A program made the translations under genes and the position numbers. Under the pieces are notes generated by a model, which made no database searches, was not told the origin of the DNA, and was given only the letters and a program-made list of their open reading frames with translations. A stretch of DNA of 64,000 bases from Hygrocybe punicea (Eukaryota > Basidiomycota > Agaricomycetes > Agaricales > Hygrophoraceae), in assembly GCA_963556145.1 (NCBI GenBank), contig OY744471.1:5325590-5389589 (forward strand), written 5' to 3'. This document shows positions 47,715 to 58,749 of the stretch, in pieces (position 1 is the first letter of the stretch; every line of letters starts with the position of its first letter).

Positions 47715-48110
47715 GGAACAATGGCAGCAACGGCAGCGGCAGCAGCAACAAACCCCCCCCCCCATGGCAGTGGCAGCAGCAACGGCAGAAGCAACAGCAA
47801 CGGCAGCCACAGTGGGGTTGGGAATGACAGCGGCAGCAGGACCGGGACCAAGAACGGCAGCAACAGCGGGGATGGGAATGACAATGACGAGAACGGGGAC
47901 AGCAACAGTGGCAATGGAAGCAGCAGCAGCGGTGGCAGCAGCAGCAGCAGCAGCAGGGGCAGCAGCAATGGCAGCGGCAGCAGCAACAGTACCGGCAGTG
48001 GCTGAGAATGGCAGCGGCAACGTCAGTGGGACCAGGAATGGCAACAGCAGCAGCAGCTGGACCAGGGCCGGGAACGGTAGCAGCAGCTGGCACTGGCATT
48101 GGTCATGGCA
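47715..48110. repeat. CAGCAG/GGCAGC low-complexity tract
   Basis: About 400 bp of GGCAGCAGCAAC-type trinucleotide-like repeats with a run of ten C near 47753. Translations are Ser/Gly/Asn or Ala/Thr runs in different frames; not called as a gene. Confidence 0.85.
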
Positions 48111-48373
48111 GGGGGAGCACAGCGGATGGGGAGGAGGACAAGTGACAGGTGATATGAGATGAGGGCGGGGAATCCCCCCCACCTTCCTTGTTTTATTTTG
48201 TACCTATGTAGAATACATAAATGACTTGCCACTGACTTGGCCTGAAAGTTAGGACACACATCTGTTTAATTTCTAACCTACATAAATGACTTGCCAGTTA
48301 CCAAACGCGTGTATCACATGATGATCAACAAAGCGTGTCTACATGTGACACATCACAGAAGTATCCCAACATG

Positions 48374-48405
48374 TGATGTCACGCTGGGCGCCCAGCGTGA
48401 CATCA
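48374..48405. promoter_or_regulatory. Perfect 32-bp palindrome, possible binding site
   Basis: TGATGTCACGCTGGGC is followed immediately by its exact reverse complement. Several TGTGACA / TGTCACA words lie within 100 bp on either side (48340-48440). It sits upstream of possible exons at 48510-48965. The regulatory role is a guess; the palindrome itself is certain. Confidence 0.4.
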
Positions 48406-48509
48406 TCCCATATTGTGACACATGTGTGACACAGTCAACACAACACGTCGGGTCACATGAACAAATAACCACAAGACCAAATAACTACAAGCCCATCAAA
48501 TGTGGTTGA

Positions 48510-48965
48510 AATTTTCATCTTACCTCACTACCACCACTACCACCTTTGATGACACTACAGGATCTTGGGTTGTTGTACCAGGCAACAACCGGAGACTCTG
48601 CAGTGTCATTGGCATAACTGGTATGTGATTTCCTTGGGATTTGTTGATCATGTCCATTTAGTTCACAGGTCTACTTTATTTACTGGGTATGTTCCTTTTT
48701 CCGTAGTTAGGTATTGCCTTGGTCATGTTTGCATTTAGGTAAGCGATTTCTATTGCCTGATTACTAACAGTACTCTTTTCAAGGTTTACTTCGCAGTGAA
48801 TATGGTAGCATCTCTGCATGTCCAACCGTCGGTGGCTGGTCCTCAGCAATGAGCACTGGCCACCATGGGTCTTCAATTAGGAATTCAGGGAGGGTGAATC
48901 CACCTGAGTTCCTTGCTGGGCAACCTACTTGTAGCAGGCCCGGTGGCATGGACAAAATTTTATTG
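48510..48965 (+). pseudogene. Exon-like fragments of an unidentified gene, shared with the left arm
   Basis: A frame at about 48530-48620 (DDTTGSWVVVPGNNRR) ends at GTATGTG, a good donor. A second frame from about 48785 to 48965 (TVGGWSSAMSTGHHG, NPPEFLAGQPTCSRPGG) ends at GGTAAGTCT, also a good donor. The second frame is present in the left arm on the opposite strand. No domain recognised and no full gene model possible. Confidence 0.3.
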
Positions 48966-50380
48966 GGTAAGTCTCATTTTCATTATTAATCTTTGTATTA
49001 GTGACATTGTACCGACAGATGATGTCTTTTATTTGTCTCAATTTTTTGTTTTTTGTTTTGTTTGTATATTTCCATTGTCTGTTCCATAATGGTTGTTATG
49101 TGTTAGAAACATTTTGGACTTTGTCAGTCAGTCTTAATCAAGAAGGAGAAGAGCTCCTCCTTTGAGATTGAGACGGAATGACTTTTCTTTGAAACTTTGT
49201 TTTCTTCAAAGAGTTCTTTTCACACTCAAATTTGTTATTTCAAATTGTTGTACTTTATGCATGTAATGTGAAGTGTTATTCGCCAGCATAGAGTATTTAT
49301 TGAATTTTATCACCTCTAACCCTAACCCTAAGCCACTGGCAGAAAAGTTGGGCGGTGCATGGAAATAATATTCAGACATCTGCTGAAGATGAAAATACTT
49401 GAGTACATAGAAAAATCTTACTTGATTGAACCAGCATCTTGTCATGTATTTGGTTGTTTGAAACTTGACCAGACAAGATAAGTCTCCCAGATTGCCCAGT
49501 CACACCTATTGGCTAGATGATATGACAACCTCTGGTGAAAACCAGCTCATGCTTGTTGAGCAAAATATTTCCCAGTATGAACAAATTCCCACAAGATGTG
49601 GTTCCATGGTAGGCCAAGGATCATTAGTTTACTAACCCCACACTGTTGATCAACCCATGCTGACTGGCCAGCCAATGGATTGCTGGTCAACCACATTTCT
49701 CAGCTAGTCAGCCAACCTAGGCCAATGGCTAGCCAATATTGGCCAGAGGGTTGGCCAACCCATGCTTTCTGGCCAGCCAAAATATCTCTACTGGTCGGCC
49801 AACCCATGCTTGATGTGATGCCCATACATGTCAGTGGGTTGGCTGACCCATGCTTGATGGCCAGCCAATATAGCCAGCCAATATATCCAGTGGGTCGGCC
49901 AACCCAGGTCCAATGGCCAGCCAAGATATCCCTGCTGGTTGGCCAACCCATGTCTGATGGGTGGCAAATATATTCCAATAGGTCAGCCAACCCATGCCTG
50001 ATGGGCAGCAAACTATGACAGTGGGTTGGCCAACCCATGCCTAATGGCCAGCCGAGATATCTCTACTGGTTGGCCAACCCATGTCTGATGGGCAGCCGTT
50101 ATATGACAGAGGGTCAGCCAACCCATGCCTGATGGGTAGCCAATATATGGCAGACGGTCGGCCAACCCACGTCTGATGGCAAGCTGAAACCCCCACTGGG
50201 TTGGGGAAAATATCCCCCGGTTGGCCAACCCACTCGGGCTGGCCAGCTGTATCCCTCAGCCAAGCCATCTGCCTTGGGAAAAGATATTGGTCGGCCGAGG
50301 TCGGCTGGCCCACTTCAAGTGGGAATTGTCCATCTTAGCTGACCCATGTTTCATGGACAAGATACGCTGTAAGGTGTGTG
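48824..50380. repeat. Right 1.55-kb arm of the large inverted repeat
   Basis: Reverse complement of 38678-40230, with the same minisatellite and the same order of words. Differences noticed near the ends are CpG transitions (for example GTGTATC against GCGTATC, CACTGACGG against CACCGACGG). The outer end interrupts a helicase pseudogene. Confidence 0.9.
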
Positions 50381-50890
50381 CCTATAGTGGCTTCTTGATT
50401 TGAAACTGTTTGACTGGAATTGATTTGTACACCAACAGTTCCAGAGTACAAAGAAGCACCACTCATAGCTGGTGGAAGTTGGCCAGAATCTCTTGCAAAT
50501 ACCATGTTAATGCCACCAAATGGTTTGTCATAAAGACCATGTGCTTTGGCACATTGAGCACTGATTTTATACATATCTCTGCAAGATAACATTGACACCT
50601 CATCAATGAAAATGTAATCCACACCATCACGATTGGCACGGACTTGTGCAAGGGAACAAGATGAACCTTCCTGATTAATTCCAAGAATGGAGTGATATGT
50701 AGATCCATTTACAAGGGCCAGCAGCACCACCAGTTGGTGCAAGAACCACAAACTGATGATTCTCATTGTGTTTACCAAAGAAACCAGTCAATGCTTGATG
50801 ACTTGCGATTTTCCTGTGCCTTCCATCCCACCAAGATACATGTGCAGCTTATCAGAACTGTTAATCAACATAGCATTGTAAATATAGCTA
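50381..50890 (-). pseudogene. Pif1/Helitron-type helicase fragment
   Basis: Read on the minus strand it starts with a Walker A (GGMEGTGKS near 50845), then APTGGAA, STYHSILGI, Walker B (YIFIDEVSMLSC), the motif PFGGINMVFARDSGQLPP, and SLYSGTVG. These are in the order found in Helitron-encoded Pif1 helicases. A one-base loss near 50800 and a one-base gain near 50730 shift the frame out and back. Similarity stops at NQEATIG, where the inverted-repeat arm begins, so the N- and C-terminal parts are missing. In an intact Helitron this domain unwinds DNA for rolling-circle transposition. Confidence 0.8.
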
Positions 50891-51109
50891 CATCACAGAT
50901 AATGTACATACACTTGTTTTATTACTTGCAACAATTGAGATGAAGGCTGAGACACTTGTAGAACAGCTTGTCGAACACTGTTCAGCCTGTTGACAAGTTG
51001 TTCTCTGGGGGCATTGTTACATGTTACAGATCATTGGGCTGATGTTCAGCGGGGGCAGTGTTACCCGTGTCAGACTGTTGGGCCAAAGTTCTATAGGTTA
51101 GACCACTGG

Positions 51110-51870
51110 GTTAGTTGGCATTGGCATCGCCATTAGCATGGGTATCTGCATTGGCATTGGTATTGGCATTGGCATTGGCATCAGCATTGGCCTATTTCTT
51201 AAGGTGAGGACACATATTGAATATACCCTCAAGTTTGAATAGCAACAGAGTTGACATAAGCCTCAGATTTATCATTGGCATTGGCATTGGCATTGGCATT
51301 GGCATCGGCCACTTGTTAAGCCAGTCTTTGGGGTAACATAGCTTTAACATTGAAACCAACCTGAAGACGTGGTAGCAAAAGTCTTAGAATCAGCATAGAC
51401 ATCAAGAAGCACAATGGGCATGGGCATGGGCATGGGCATCACATTGACATGGGCATCGACCTAAAATTGTTTTGCACCAATTGGGAAAGGCGAATTTGTC
51501 TTCAAGGTTAATGAACACTTTACTGTTGTCAGCGTCCTGAACATTTCATTCGTTTCGGCATTGGCATAACTATCAGTATATCAGCCTCAGCCTGAACATA
51601 TCATGAAACAACTACCGACATGTATTGTAAATATCTGATGTAGTTCAAAGGTTTATTTCAGATTCGGTCAGGATCAACACTGTGTGGGTGTTAGCATTTC
51701 CATTGGCATTGATATCAACCTCAGCTTTGGTATGAACATGTTCTGAACCCATTGAGGAGCTTGGTGGTGCATGGAAAGTGAATGCAAATTGGAATTGCCA
51801 CTTGTTCTTCCAGGTAGCTATTGTTCAGGCATCAGAATACACATGAGCATTGGCCTCGGCCTCAATATCA
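51110..51870. repeat. Scattered GGCATT/GGCATC hexanucleotide tracts
   Basis: Runs of GGCATTGGCATT occur at about 51115-51195 and 51268-51310, GGGCAT runs at 51416-51440, and short runs near 51560, 51690 and 51850. The intervening pieces also resemble one another (words such as TGAAACCAACCTGAAGA, CCTCAGCCTGAACAT). Confidence 0.75.
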
Positions 51871-52464
51871 GTTTGATTCACAGTTGACTTTGAAATTGTT
51901 TTTGTTTTAATTAAGATGAACATCCAAAATAGGGAATATTAACTTCTTTCACAACCTGCAATCCCACCCCCTACCCAAATGAGCCAGTCTTTTCAATCGG
52001 GATCGATTGCCAAGTTCACCAACAAAATCTCCATGTACCTGGGAGACAAATTCAGGCAACAAATCAGCCCACACACTCAATTGATGGGGTGCAACTCACC
52101 ACCAATGGAATTCAGCACCCAAATCATTTGTGACTGTGAACTGTTGATTGATAGATTGGTATTGGCATACCAAAATCTGGGTATTATTAAGGCTGCCTTT
52201 TACTGAGATCAATCAATTCCATGCTGAAGTCAATATTAGTTATGCTGCAATGGGATGCAGACCGATATTCATCAAGATTGGGTCAAAAGCCGACAGGCTT
52301 CAACACAAAAAAAGACACTGCTCTAATGTGCCATCATCTATTCCACGGATGACTGCCAACACTCCACTACATGTCCAGGAATTGCCATGGACGTATCCTG
52401 TGTTGGTACCTGCCCAATGCATTGACACTGACTCAACAAGTATGTGGATACCTTCTGAACGACA
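51871..52464. other. Spacer, two short frames, nothing recognised
   Basis: Frames at 51979-52206 and 52148-52492 overlap and carry no domain I can name. The second runs into the Gypsy LTR. Confidence 0.3.
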
Positions 52465-52487
52465 CCTAGGGTTGACCACGGGTACGG

Positions 52488-53281
52488 TGTAAAGGTGAGG
52501 TCGGGGTGGCTGCGGAATAATAATCCTAAGCCTGTGGGGGTCAGCGTGAAAGTGACTAGGAATAGTCTAGCGAGCTTCAGTAAGATGATAGGATGTAAAT
52601 GATAAGAAGCCGCCAAGTAAACTACTGAAATCTATTGAGGCCGGTCGAAGCCAACGAAGCCAACGGTGTCGGGTACGGTGGGTCGGGTGTCGGGTGACGA
52701 GAAACGTAGAGATTAAGACAGTAGAGGGATGGGGAGAGCATCGAGGAAACCGATGAGTAGTGTGTGCGATGGATTTTACTGAGAGACTAATTCTCAGAGA
52801 GAGGAAACGGGGGAACTGGTTTCTTATTGAGAGACGGCGCTTGGGCACCGTTTTTATACTACAAATTTCTGTACCTAAATTCGGACGAGAGTCCTTGGCC
52901 GATGAGAGGAAACAACGGAGAATAAAAATGGGCAAGTAGGAAGAAGGTTGCGAGGCGACCATGACAGGGAAAATGGGTGGAAGATAGAAAAACCGTAAAA
53001 GATGTAAAATACTTTACTGTATCTCCATAAGGGAGACGCTAGGCACGAATAAGGTAAGTCCGATGTTGGGATCCTAGTCCGATGAGATCTATCTTCGATA
53101 TTTGGAGTTCCGTGACTTTAGGAGGGGGACCAGTCAGGTACGTGAGCGGCCGTGCTAGTCGGTATGCATCGGGTTGCGTCGGGTTGCGTCGGGTTCGAGC
53201 GTAGATTGCTAGAGACGTCGGGTTCGAGCAGATTCGTGACATATCGAGTTTACGGCCTCAGAGGGTCGAGGACCCTCTACA
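52488..53281 (-). repeat. 3' LTR of Gypsy element 2
   Basis: 794 bp. Compared with the other LTR it has TG for CG near 52495, CA for CG near 53043 and CA for CG near 53229; no other difference seen. On the + strand it lies upstream of the antisense gene, so it could serve as that gene's promoter. Confidence 0.95.
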
Positions 53282-53465
53282 TCTCCTTGGGTCTTCTAAT
53301 AGAGACCATCCGTGGTCGATAGTGCGAGATCTTCAAACGCAGGGCGCGAATGTGGCTTATCACGTGAGTGGCCAAACAATAACAAAGTGAGAAAAACATA
53401 AAAAAATGCGTCGTCGTTGATCGGATTTTCTAACTTCGATTCAACACTCCACCACGACTCACACC

Positions 53466-54859
53466 ATGGACATCAACTACGACACCTACCTCGCCTTCGT
53501 CAGAAGCATCGACCCCGAGACTTGGGCGGACTACCAGGACGCGGTGGACCAAGTCGCCGCGTTTCATAACGATGGGTTCGTGGGGATGGTCGAGGGCAAG
53601 GAGGGCGTGGCGCGGCAATGGTTGACCGGTCACAGAAAGGTCATGGTGAGTTCTCCATCCGGAAAGCAGATCTTGTACGACTAACATTGTCCATCAGCGG
53701 GTATACAACAGGATCGTGGCCGAGCTCAAAGAAGCGGGCAAACGCGTAGTGACGCCCCTGTTGTGGGAAGATCGGCAGGGGTACGCAGATACGTTGGAGG
53801 AGTGGCTGACGGAAGCAACTGAATGGGCTAGACGGGAGGAGGAAGAAGAAAAACGGCGGGCGGGTCAGGAGGCAGCTGCGCGGGAAGAGGAGGCAAGACG
53901 GTTGGCAGAGGCAAAGGTACGAGTGGAGGCGGAGAAAAGGCGAAAGGCAGCGGAGGAAAGGCGGGAGCAGCTCAGGATGGAGAAGGAAGGCCAGCAGTGG
54001 AACCAGGAGGCGGACCGGGTTGAGAGGGAGGGAATCGAATATCAGCGACAGCTCAGCGAGGAACGGCGAGCTGAGGCAAACGCATCGGTCGCAGGTGAAC
54101 CAGGGACTGAGCCGATTCCGGAAGGCGACGTCGCAGTTGAGCCAGTGGAAGGCCCCGTCGACCCGGCACCAGAGACACCGGCCGACGTAGAAGACGTAGA
54201 TATGCCGGGTGTAGAGATCGGAGATTTGGCTGGTACGACGGTGAGTTCCTGTGTCGGTTCATCTGTTCTTTAGCCACTGATACTGGTAACAGTTCACCGG
54301 GCCGTTTCCTCTCCAAGCCTGCACCAACTGCGTCAAGGCTCAAGAGGCGTGTCGAGGCGTCACGGGCTACATGTGCGAACGATGCCGGAGGCTCAAGAAA
54401 AGATGTACGAACACTACACACCAGACGGGCGGGGGTCGGCGCAAGGTGGACACCGGAAAGGGCAAAGAGGTCGCAGTCGGCACAAGGAAGCCGTTGTTGT
54501 TCACGACAAAGCCGATCCGCAGTAGGCCTGCCCGGGCCTCAACGAGCAAACTGCGCGTCGAGGATGTGGAATCGGTCGAGGACGATGATGAAGATGAGGA
54601 AGAGTCGGAGGAAGAGCAGCCGACGAAAAGGCTTAGGGCGGCTTCGGCAGCAAACCCATTTGTCTTGACGATGGAGAATTACGAGCAAGTGTCAGCGCGG
54701 CTAGCGGTTCTTATGGAGGAGCTGGGAGCCCTGGGCACCAACGTCAACCGTCACCTCGTCCACTTCGGTCAAGAGTTCCAGCGGCTCCGCGTCGATCTCG
54801 AACGGTCGACCTCAAGGTTGGCGATGTTGAAGCGGGATTACGAGACCAGCCGCCTGTAA
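53466..54859 (+). CDS. Antisense retrotransposon gene: coiled-coil protein with Zn2Cys6-like cluster
   Basis: Exons 53466-53645, 53698-54240 and 54293-54859 with two 52-bp GTGAGT introns give an intact 429-residue protein. The start sits 184 bp from the 3' LTR, and the gene converges on pol (205 bp between stops). Residues 1-60 are acidic and helical. Residues about 95-170 are a long Glu/Arg/Lys-rich coiled coil. An acidic Pro/Glu stretch follows. Then C251-X2-C254-X6-C261-X7-C269-X2-C272-X6-C279 matches the spacing of fungal Zn2Cys6 DNA-binding domains, ending RRLKKRC. After it come a nuclear-signal-like basic region, a DDEDEEESEEE run and a second helical region. This suggests a nuclear DNA- or RNA-binding protein made by the element. 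It could instead be a captured host regulator. It is intact while gag-pol is broken. Confidence 0.85.
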
Positions 54860-55063
54860 AATATAAACAAATAATGAGCCCATGTGTATATAAAAAAAAT
54901 ATATCGTGTACATAAAAGACGAGTCAGCTTGTTCACCCAGCTAAGGAAAGCCGATCGTCTCCCGAAGACACAGGACTATTCGCATCATTCGTCATATCGT
55001 TAGAAAACTAAGAGGTACTAAATAAAATGGGGGTATAACGTGGACAAAATATAAATGAAATGC

Positions 55064-58000
55064 TTAATCGTCGTCGGGTGAGGAGTCTATGGAGGGCGGG
55101 TACGTCGGATCATCAAGATCGTTTGAATCGGTATCATCGGCATCGGGATATTGTAAGAAATCGTCCAATGGTATCGATATTTTCGAGTGGGCATGGTAGC
55201 ATACGACTCGGAAAGTGGCAAATCGAGATCTAGAAACCGCACCGTCGAGTTTGGCTAGTATGTAGGATCCGCCTTCTGTTTTCCTGACGACAACCATGGG
55301 TCCAAAGTACCGCGGCTTTGCTTTACGATCGAGGGACATTTCGATACGTGAATTTCGGACGAGAATGAGGTTACCGGGTTCAAAGTCGAAGACTTTGATC
55401 GTGTTGGCGTATTTCTGTTTGAATTGCCGGGCGGACGCGAGCCGAGATTTGGTAAGCTTTTCTTTGACCCGATCGAGGTCGGCTTCTCGTTTATGAAGTT
55501 GTCAGGCGCGGATGACTATGAGGTCGGTCGTAGACATCGTATCTTGCGTCGGAACCATGTACGTAGCTTCGGCAAAATCGAATGGAAAAAGTGGTTCTAC
55601 TCCGTGTGCGATGTAGTAGGACGAGTATCCGAGGCTTTTGTGTGTAGTGACCCGTTCGGCCCAAAATACGGAATGGGTAACGGTGTGCCATTTCTTTTCA
55701 TCTCCGTCACAACTTTTCATAATGGCCTCCCAGACATCTAGGTGGCGACGCTCAACGGGTCCGTTCGCTTGTGAGTTATAGGGTGAAATGCGGATGTGCC
55801 GGATACCATAGCGGGAGGTGAGATAGTCGAGCACTTCTACGAACGGCTTGCCGTTGTTGGTAACGATTTCTTCGAGAGCGCCCCAACGGCATAAGATGTC
55901 TTCGAATAGGAATGTGCTGATGGTCGAGCCGGTCTCGCGGCGTAGCATTCGGAATTCGGGATAAGTGGAGAGGGAGCAACGGGCTTGGACAATGTACCGG
56001 TAGCCGCCGGATCGTGGCATAAACATCGTGTTGACATATGCTTTACGAAATAGCGAGGCCAGTGTAGCGACGGTGGGCGGAATGTGGTGATAACGCATTT
56101 GCCATACTTGGCACTGATGGCAAGACTGGACGTACCACTTAACATCGTGGTCGAGGTGCGGCCACCAGAAACGATTGAGCAGCCGGGCGCGGACGGAGAA
56201 TATACCTTTGTGGCCGAGAGAGTCGTGAGCGTCTTTGAGTAACTGAAGCCGGCGGTTGGGCGGTATGATGAGTTTGTGTTTTCCGTGACGGTCTTTGCGC
56301 CAAAGCTTGTTATCGGTGACGAAGAATTTAAGGGCGTATCGTAAGAACAGACGGTATTCTTCGTCCATGAGGTTCACGGGTCGGGTTAGATCTCGTAACC
56401 AAGTCTCGATGAGGGCAAGACGAACGTCGGCCACGCGGGCTTTATCGGATCGCGGTATGTCAGAAACGGCTTCCTGATTTGTGTAGACGAGGACGGCCGG
56501 TAACTCTTGGAGTCGGTCGGCTGTGGCACGGCAGCGGCCGCATATGGCAATCGGCTTAGACGGCGTGGGGACGGGTCGGTAGTCAACGACTTCCATAAAG
56601 AAACCGTAAGAGTGGTCGAGCCAATTGTCGGAGTCGTCAATCTCCTCAGGGTCTTCTGCAGCGCAGGGACGTCTGGAGAGTCCGTCGGGTGCACCGTGTG
56701 CGGAAGCGGGTACATGGACGAGTCTAAAATCGAATAAGAGGACACCGGCTATCCATCGGTTAATCGTTGCATTGGGCTGGATGTCAGGGTTGTTGAGCAT
56801 CCCTTTTATGTACTTCGCGTCGACTTCGATGGTGAGATTGCGGACGCCGATAATGAAAATCCGGTAGGCGCGGAGGGCCCTGAAGAGGCCATAGAGTTCG
56901 AGTTTGGACTGGGAGTATCGGGCTTCGCGCTCGTTCCAAGATATTGAACCGAATCGATTCGGGTATCGTTTTCCGTCGGCACGGATTTGCATGAGAACGA
57001 AGCCGACTCCAAGGACGGAAGAATCGACGGCGAGTATGACCTCCCATTCACGCGTGTAATCGATAGCACGCAGCGCTGGCAATGAAATGACGGCATTTTT
57101 GAGGTAGTCGACGGCGGTCTCTTCTTCTTCACCAAATTCGAAGGGTATACCTTTGCGGGTAAGACGGACGAGGGGTCGGGAGTGTAGCGAGAAGTCCTTG
57201 ATAAATATACGCAAGACACCGCAGATACTGAGAAAGGTGCGAACTTCGGTGAGGTTGGTCGGCAGTGGCCAATCGCGAATCTTCTGTACTTTGGAGTCGT
57301 CGGCTACTCTTCCTTCGTATGTGCATCGGTGGCCTACAACAATGACTGAGGGTCGGCACAACTTGAGTTTCTTGCTGTTGAAGGTACCGCCGACATAGTG
57401 GAAGCGCTGGATGACGCGGTTGACACCTTGGAAGTGCTCCCAAATGAAACATCGGATTGCCGGGTTCTCGGGTATGGTCTCGTAGGTACTGTCGGGTTGC
57501 TCGTAGCGGGTTGGAGGCCCTTTGACGGGAATATCGTCCATATACGGAACGGCAAGATGAGGGATTTCGTCACGGAGGATGTACGTTGAGTCACCATGTA
57601 GGATCTGCGGGGAATTTGTGTATCCCATAGCGATCCGCGTAAGTCGAAGCGTTCCGAGTGGAGACTGAAACGTCATATAGTCCCGAGACGAGGCGTGGAC
57701 GAGGCGTTGGTCAAAAGAGACGAAGAGGTCGAAAGAAGCGTAGCAAGAGTGGCCGCCAAAGGCCTCGGCCAAGTGCTCGGTCATGGGCGGAACGGCGGGA
57801 TCGTGGATAGTGACGGCGTTAAGTGGCTGTAGATCATGGACGATTCGAAGGGACTTCCCATCCTTTTTCAAAATGCAGAACCAGCAGGAGCGGTATGACG
57901 AATTCGAGGGTTCATACGTACCGGCGTTAATTTTGTCTTTGATGATGCCGATGACTTCGTTAAGGATGCCGGGTGGGATTGGGATATTGCGATGGACCCA

Positions 58001-58522
58001 CGGGTCATGCGGTACGGTGGGAATGTGGATCGGCGGGAAGTAGTCCGTATTGAACTGGCCTTTCTCGGATTCGTTCCAGGCGAAGGCGGCTTCTTGCGTT
58101 TTGATGATATGGTGGCCGAGTTTTTCTTCCTCAGGCCAAAGGAATCCATCTGGGTTCATCGGGATTGCGTCATGTCTTTCCTGGGTATAGCGGGTGCTGG
58201 GTGTAAAGTCAGGCGGGTGAGTGGGGAACGTGGGTAAATCGGCTAGCGGGTCGCCGGTGATCTCGCGTATGATACAGTATTCGTCGGGTAGAGTAGTAGA
58301 AATTGGGCGGATGCGATCGGCTACTTTTTTGTACTTCTTTTTGGTGACAACACCTTTTAGGTCCCTGGTAGGGGGGGTGGTATATGAGATATAAGTAGCG
58401 TGTTCAGCAGGGGCTTTGTTACAAATATTCGAAGAAGAAATAGGTGACGCGGGAGCGGAGACGGAACAAGACGAAGGAAGGGTATCGGTGGTACGTATCT
58501 GATTTTGTACATCGGTCAACAA
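55064..58522 (-). pseudogene. pol of Gypsy element 2 (RT, RNase H, integrase), nearly full length
   Basis: One frame of 1006 codons runs from 58522, meets a TGA at 55504-55502 and continues in the same frame to 55064. RT motifs are VHDLQPLN, FDLFVSFDQR, MGYTNSPQ and the catalytic YMDD (VPYMDDIPVKGP). RNase H follows (ILAVDSSVLGVGF, ELYGLFRALR, VEVDAKYIKGML, PDGLSRRP). Integrase has the zinc-binding H..H..CHQC region and a core in which the two expected Asp residues read Asn (AYVNTMFMP, IVTNNGKPF), while the Glu remains (PVERRH). The tail (RYFGPMVVVRK) is typical of this fungal group. The upstream linker carries a TAG at 58558-58556 and a frameshift near 58752. Intact versions copy element RNA to DNA and insert it. 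Confidence 0.9.
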
Positions 58523-58749
58523 TGAGATGTACTGGGCGGCAGTCTGAGGCTGAGACTAAGAGAAATCTAAATCGATAGAAAAACATAAGTCCTCTTCTAG
58601 GGGCAACGGTAAAAGGGAAGCATAGTTCGTGGTATAGGTGTGGTCGCTTTCGAGTGGTGGCTTCTCATGTCCCGGTGCGTCCTTCCTGAGAGGTATCTCT
58701 GGGTCCTCGACTTCTAAAAATCCGGCTTTCCGGTGTCGGACCGCTCTCG

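Noticed and set aside
46894..47986. Open frames of 199-355 codons on the minus strand and 173 codons on the plus strand
   Set aside because: Translations of six-base and three-base repeats (Ser/Pro/His, Leu/Val, Met/Thr runs), open in several frames at once, with no domain.
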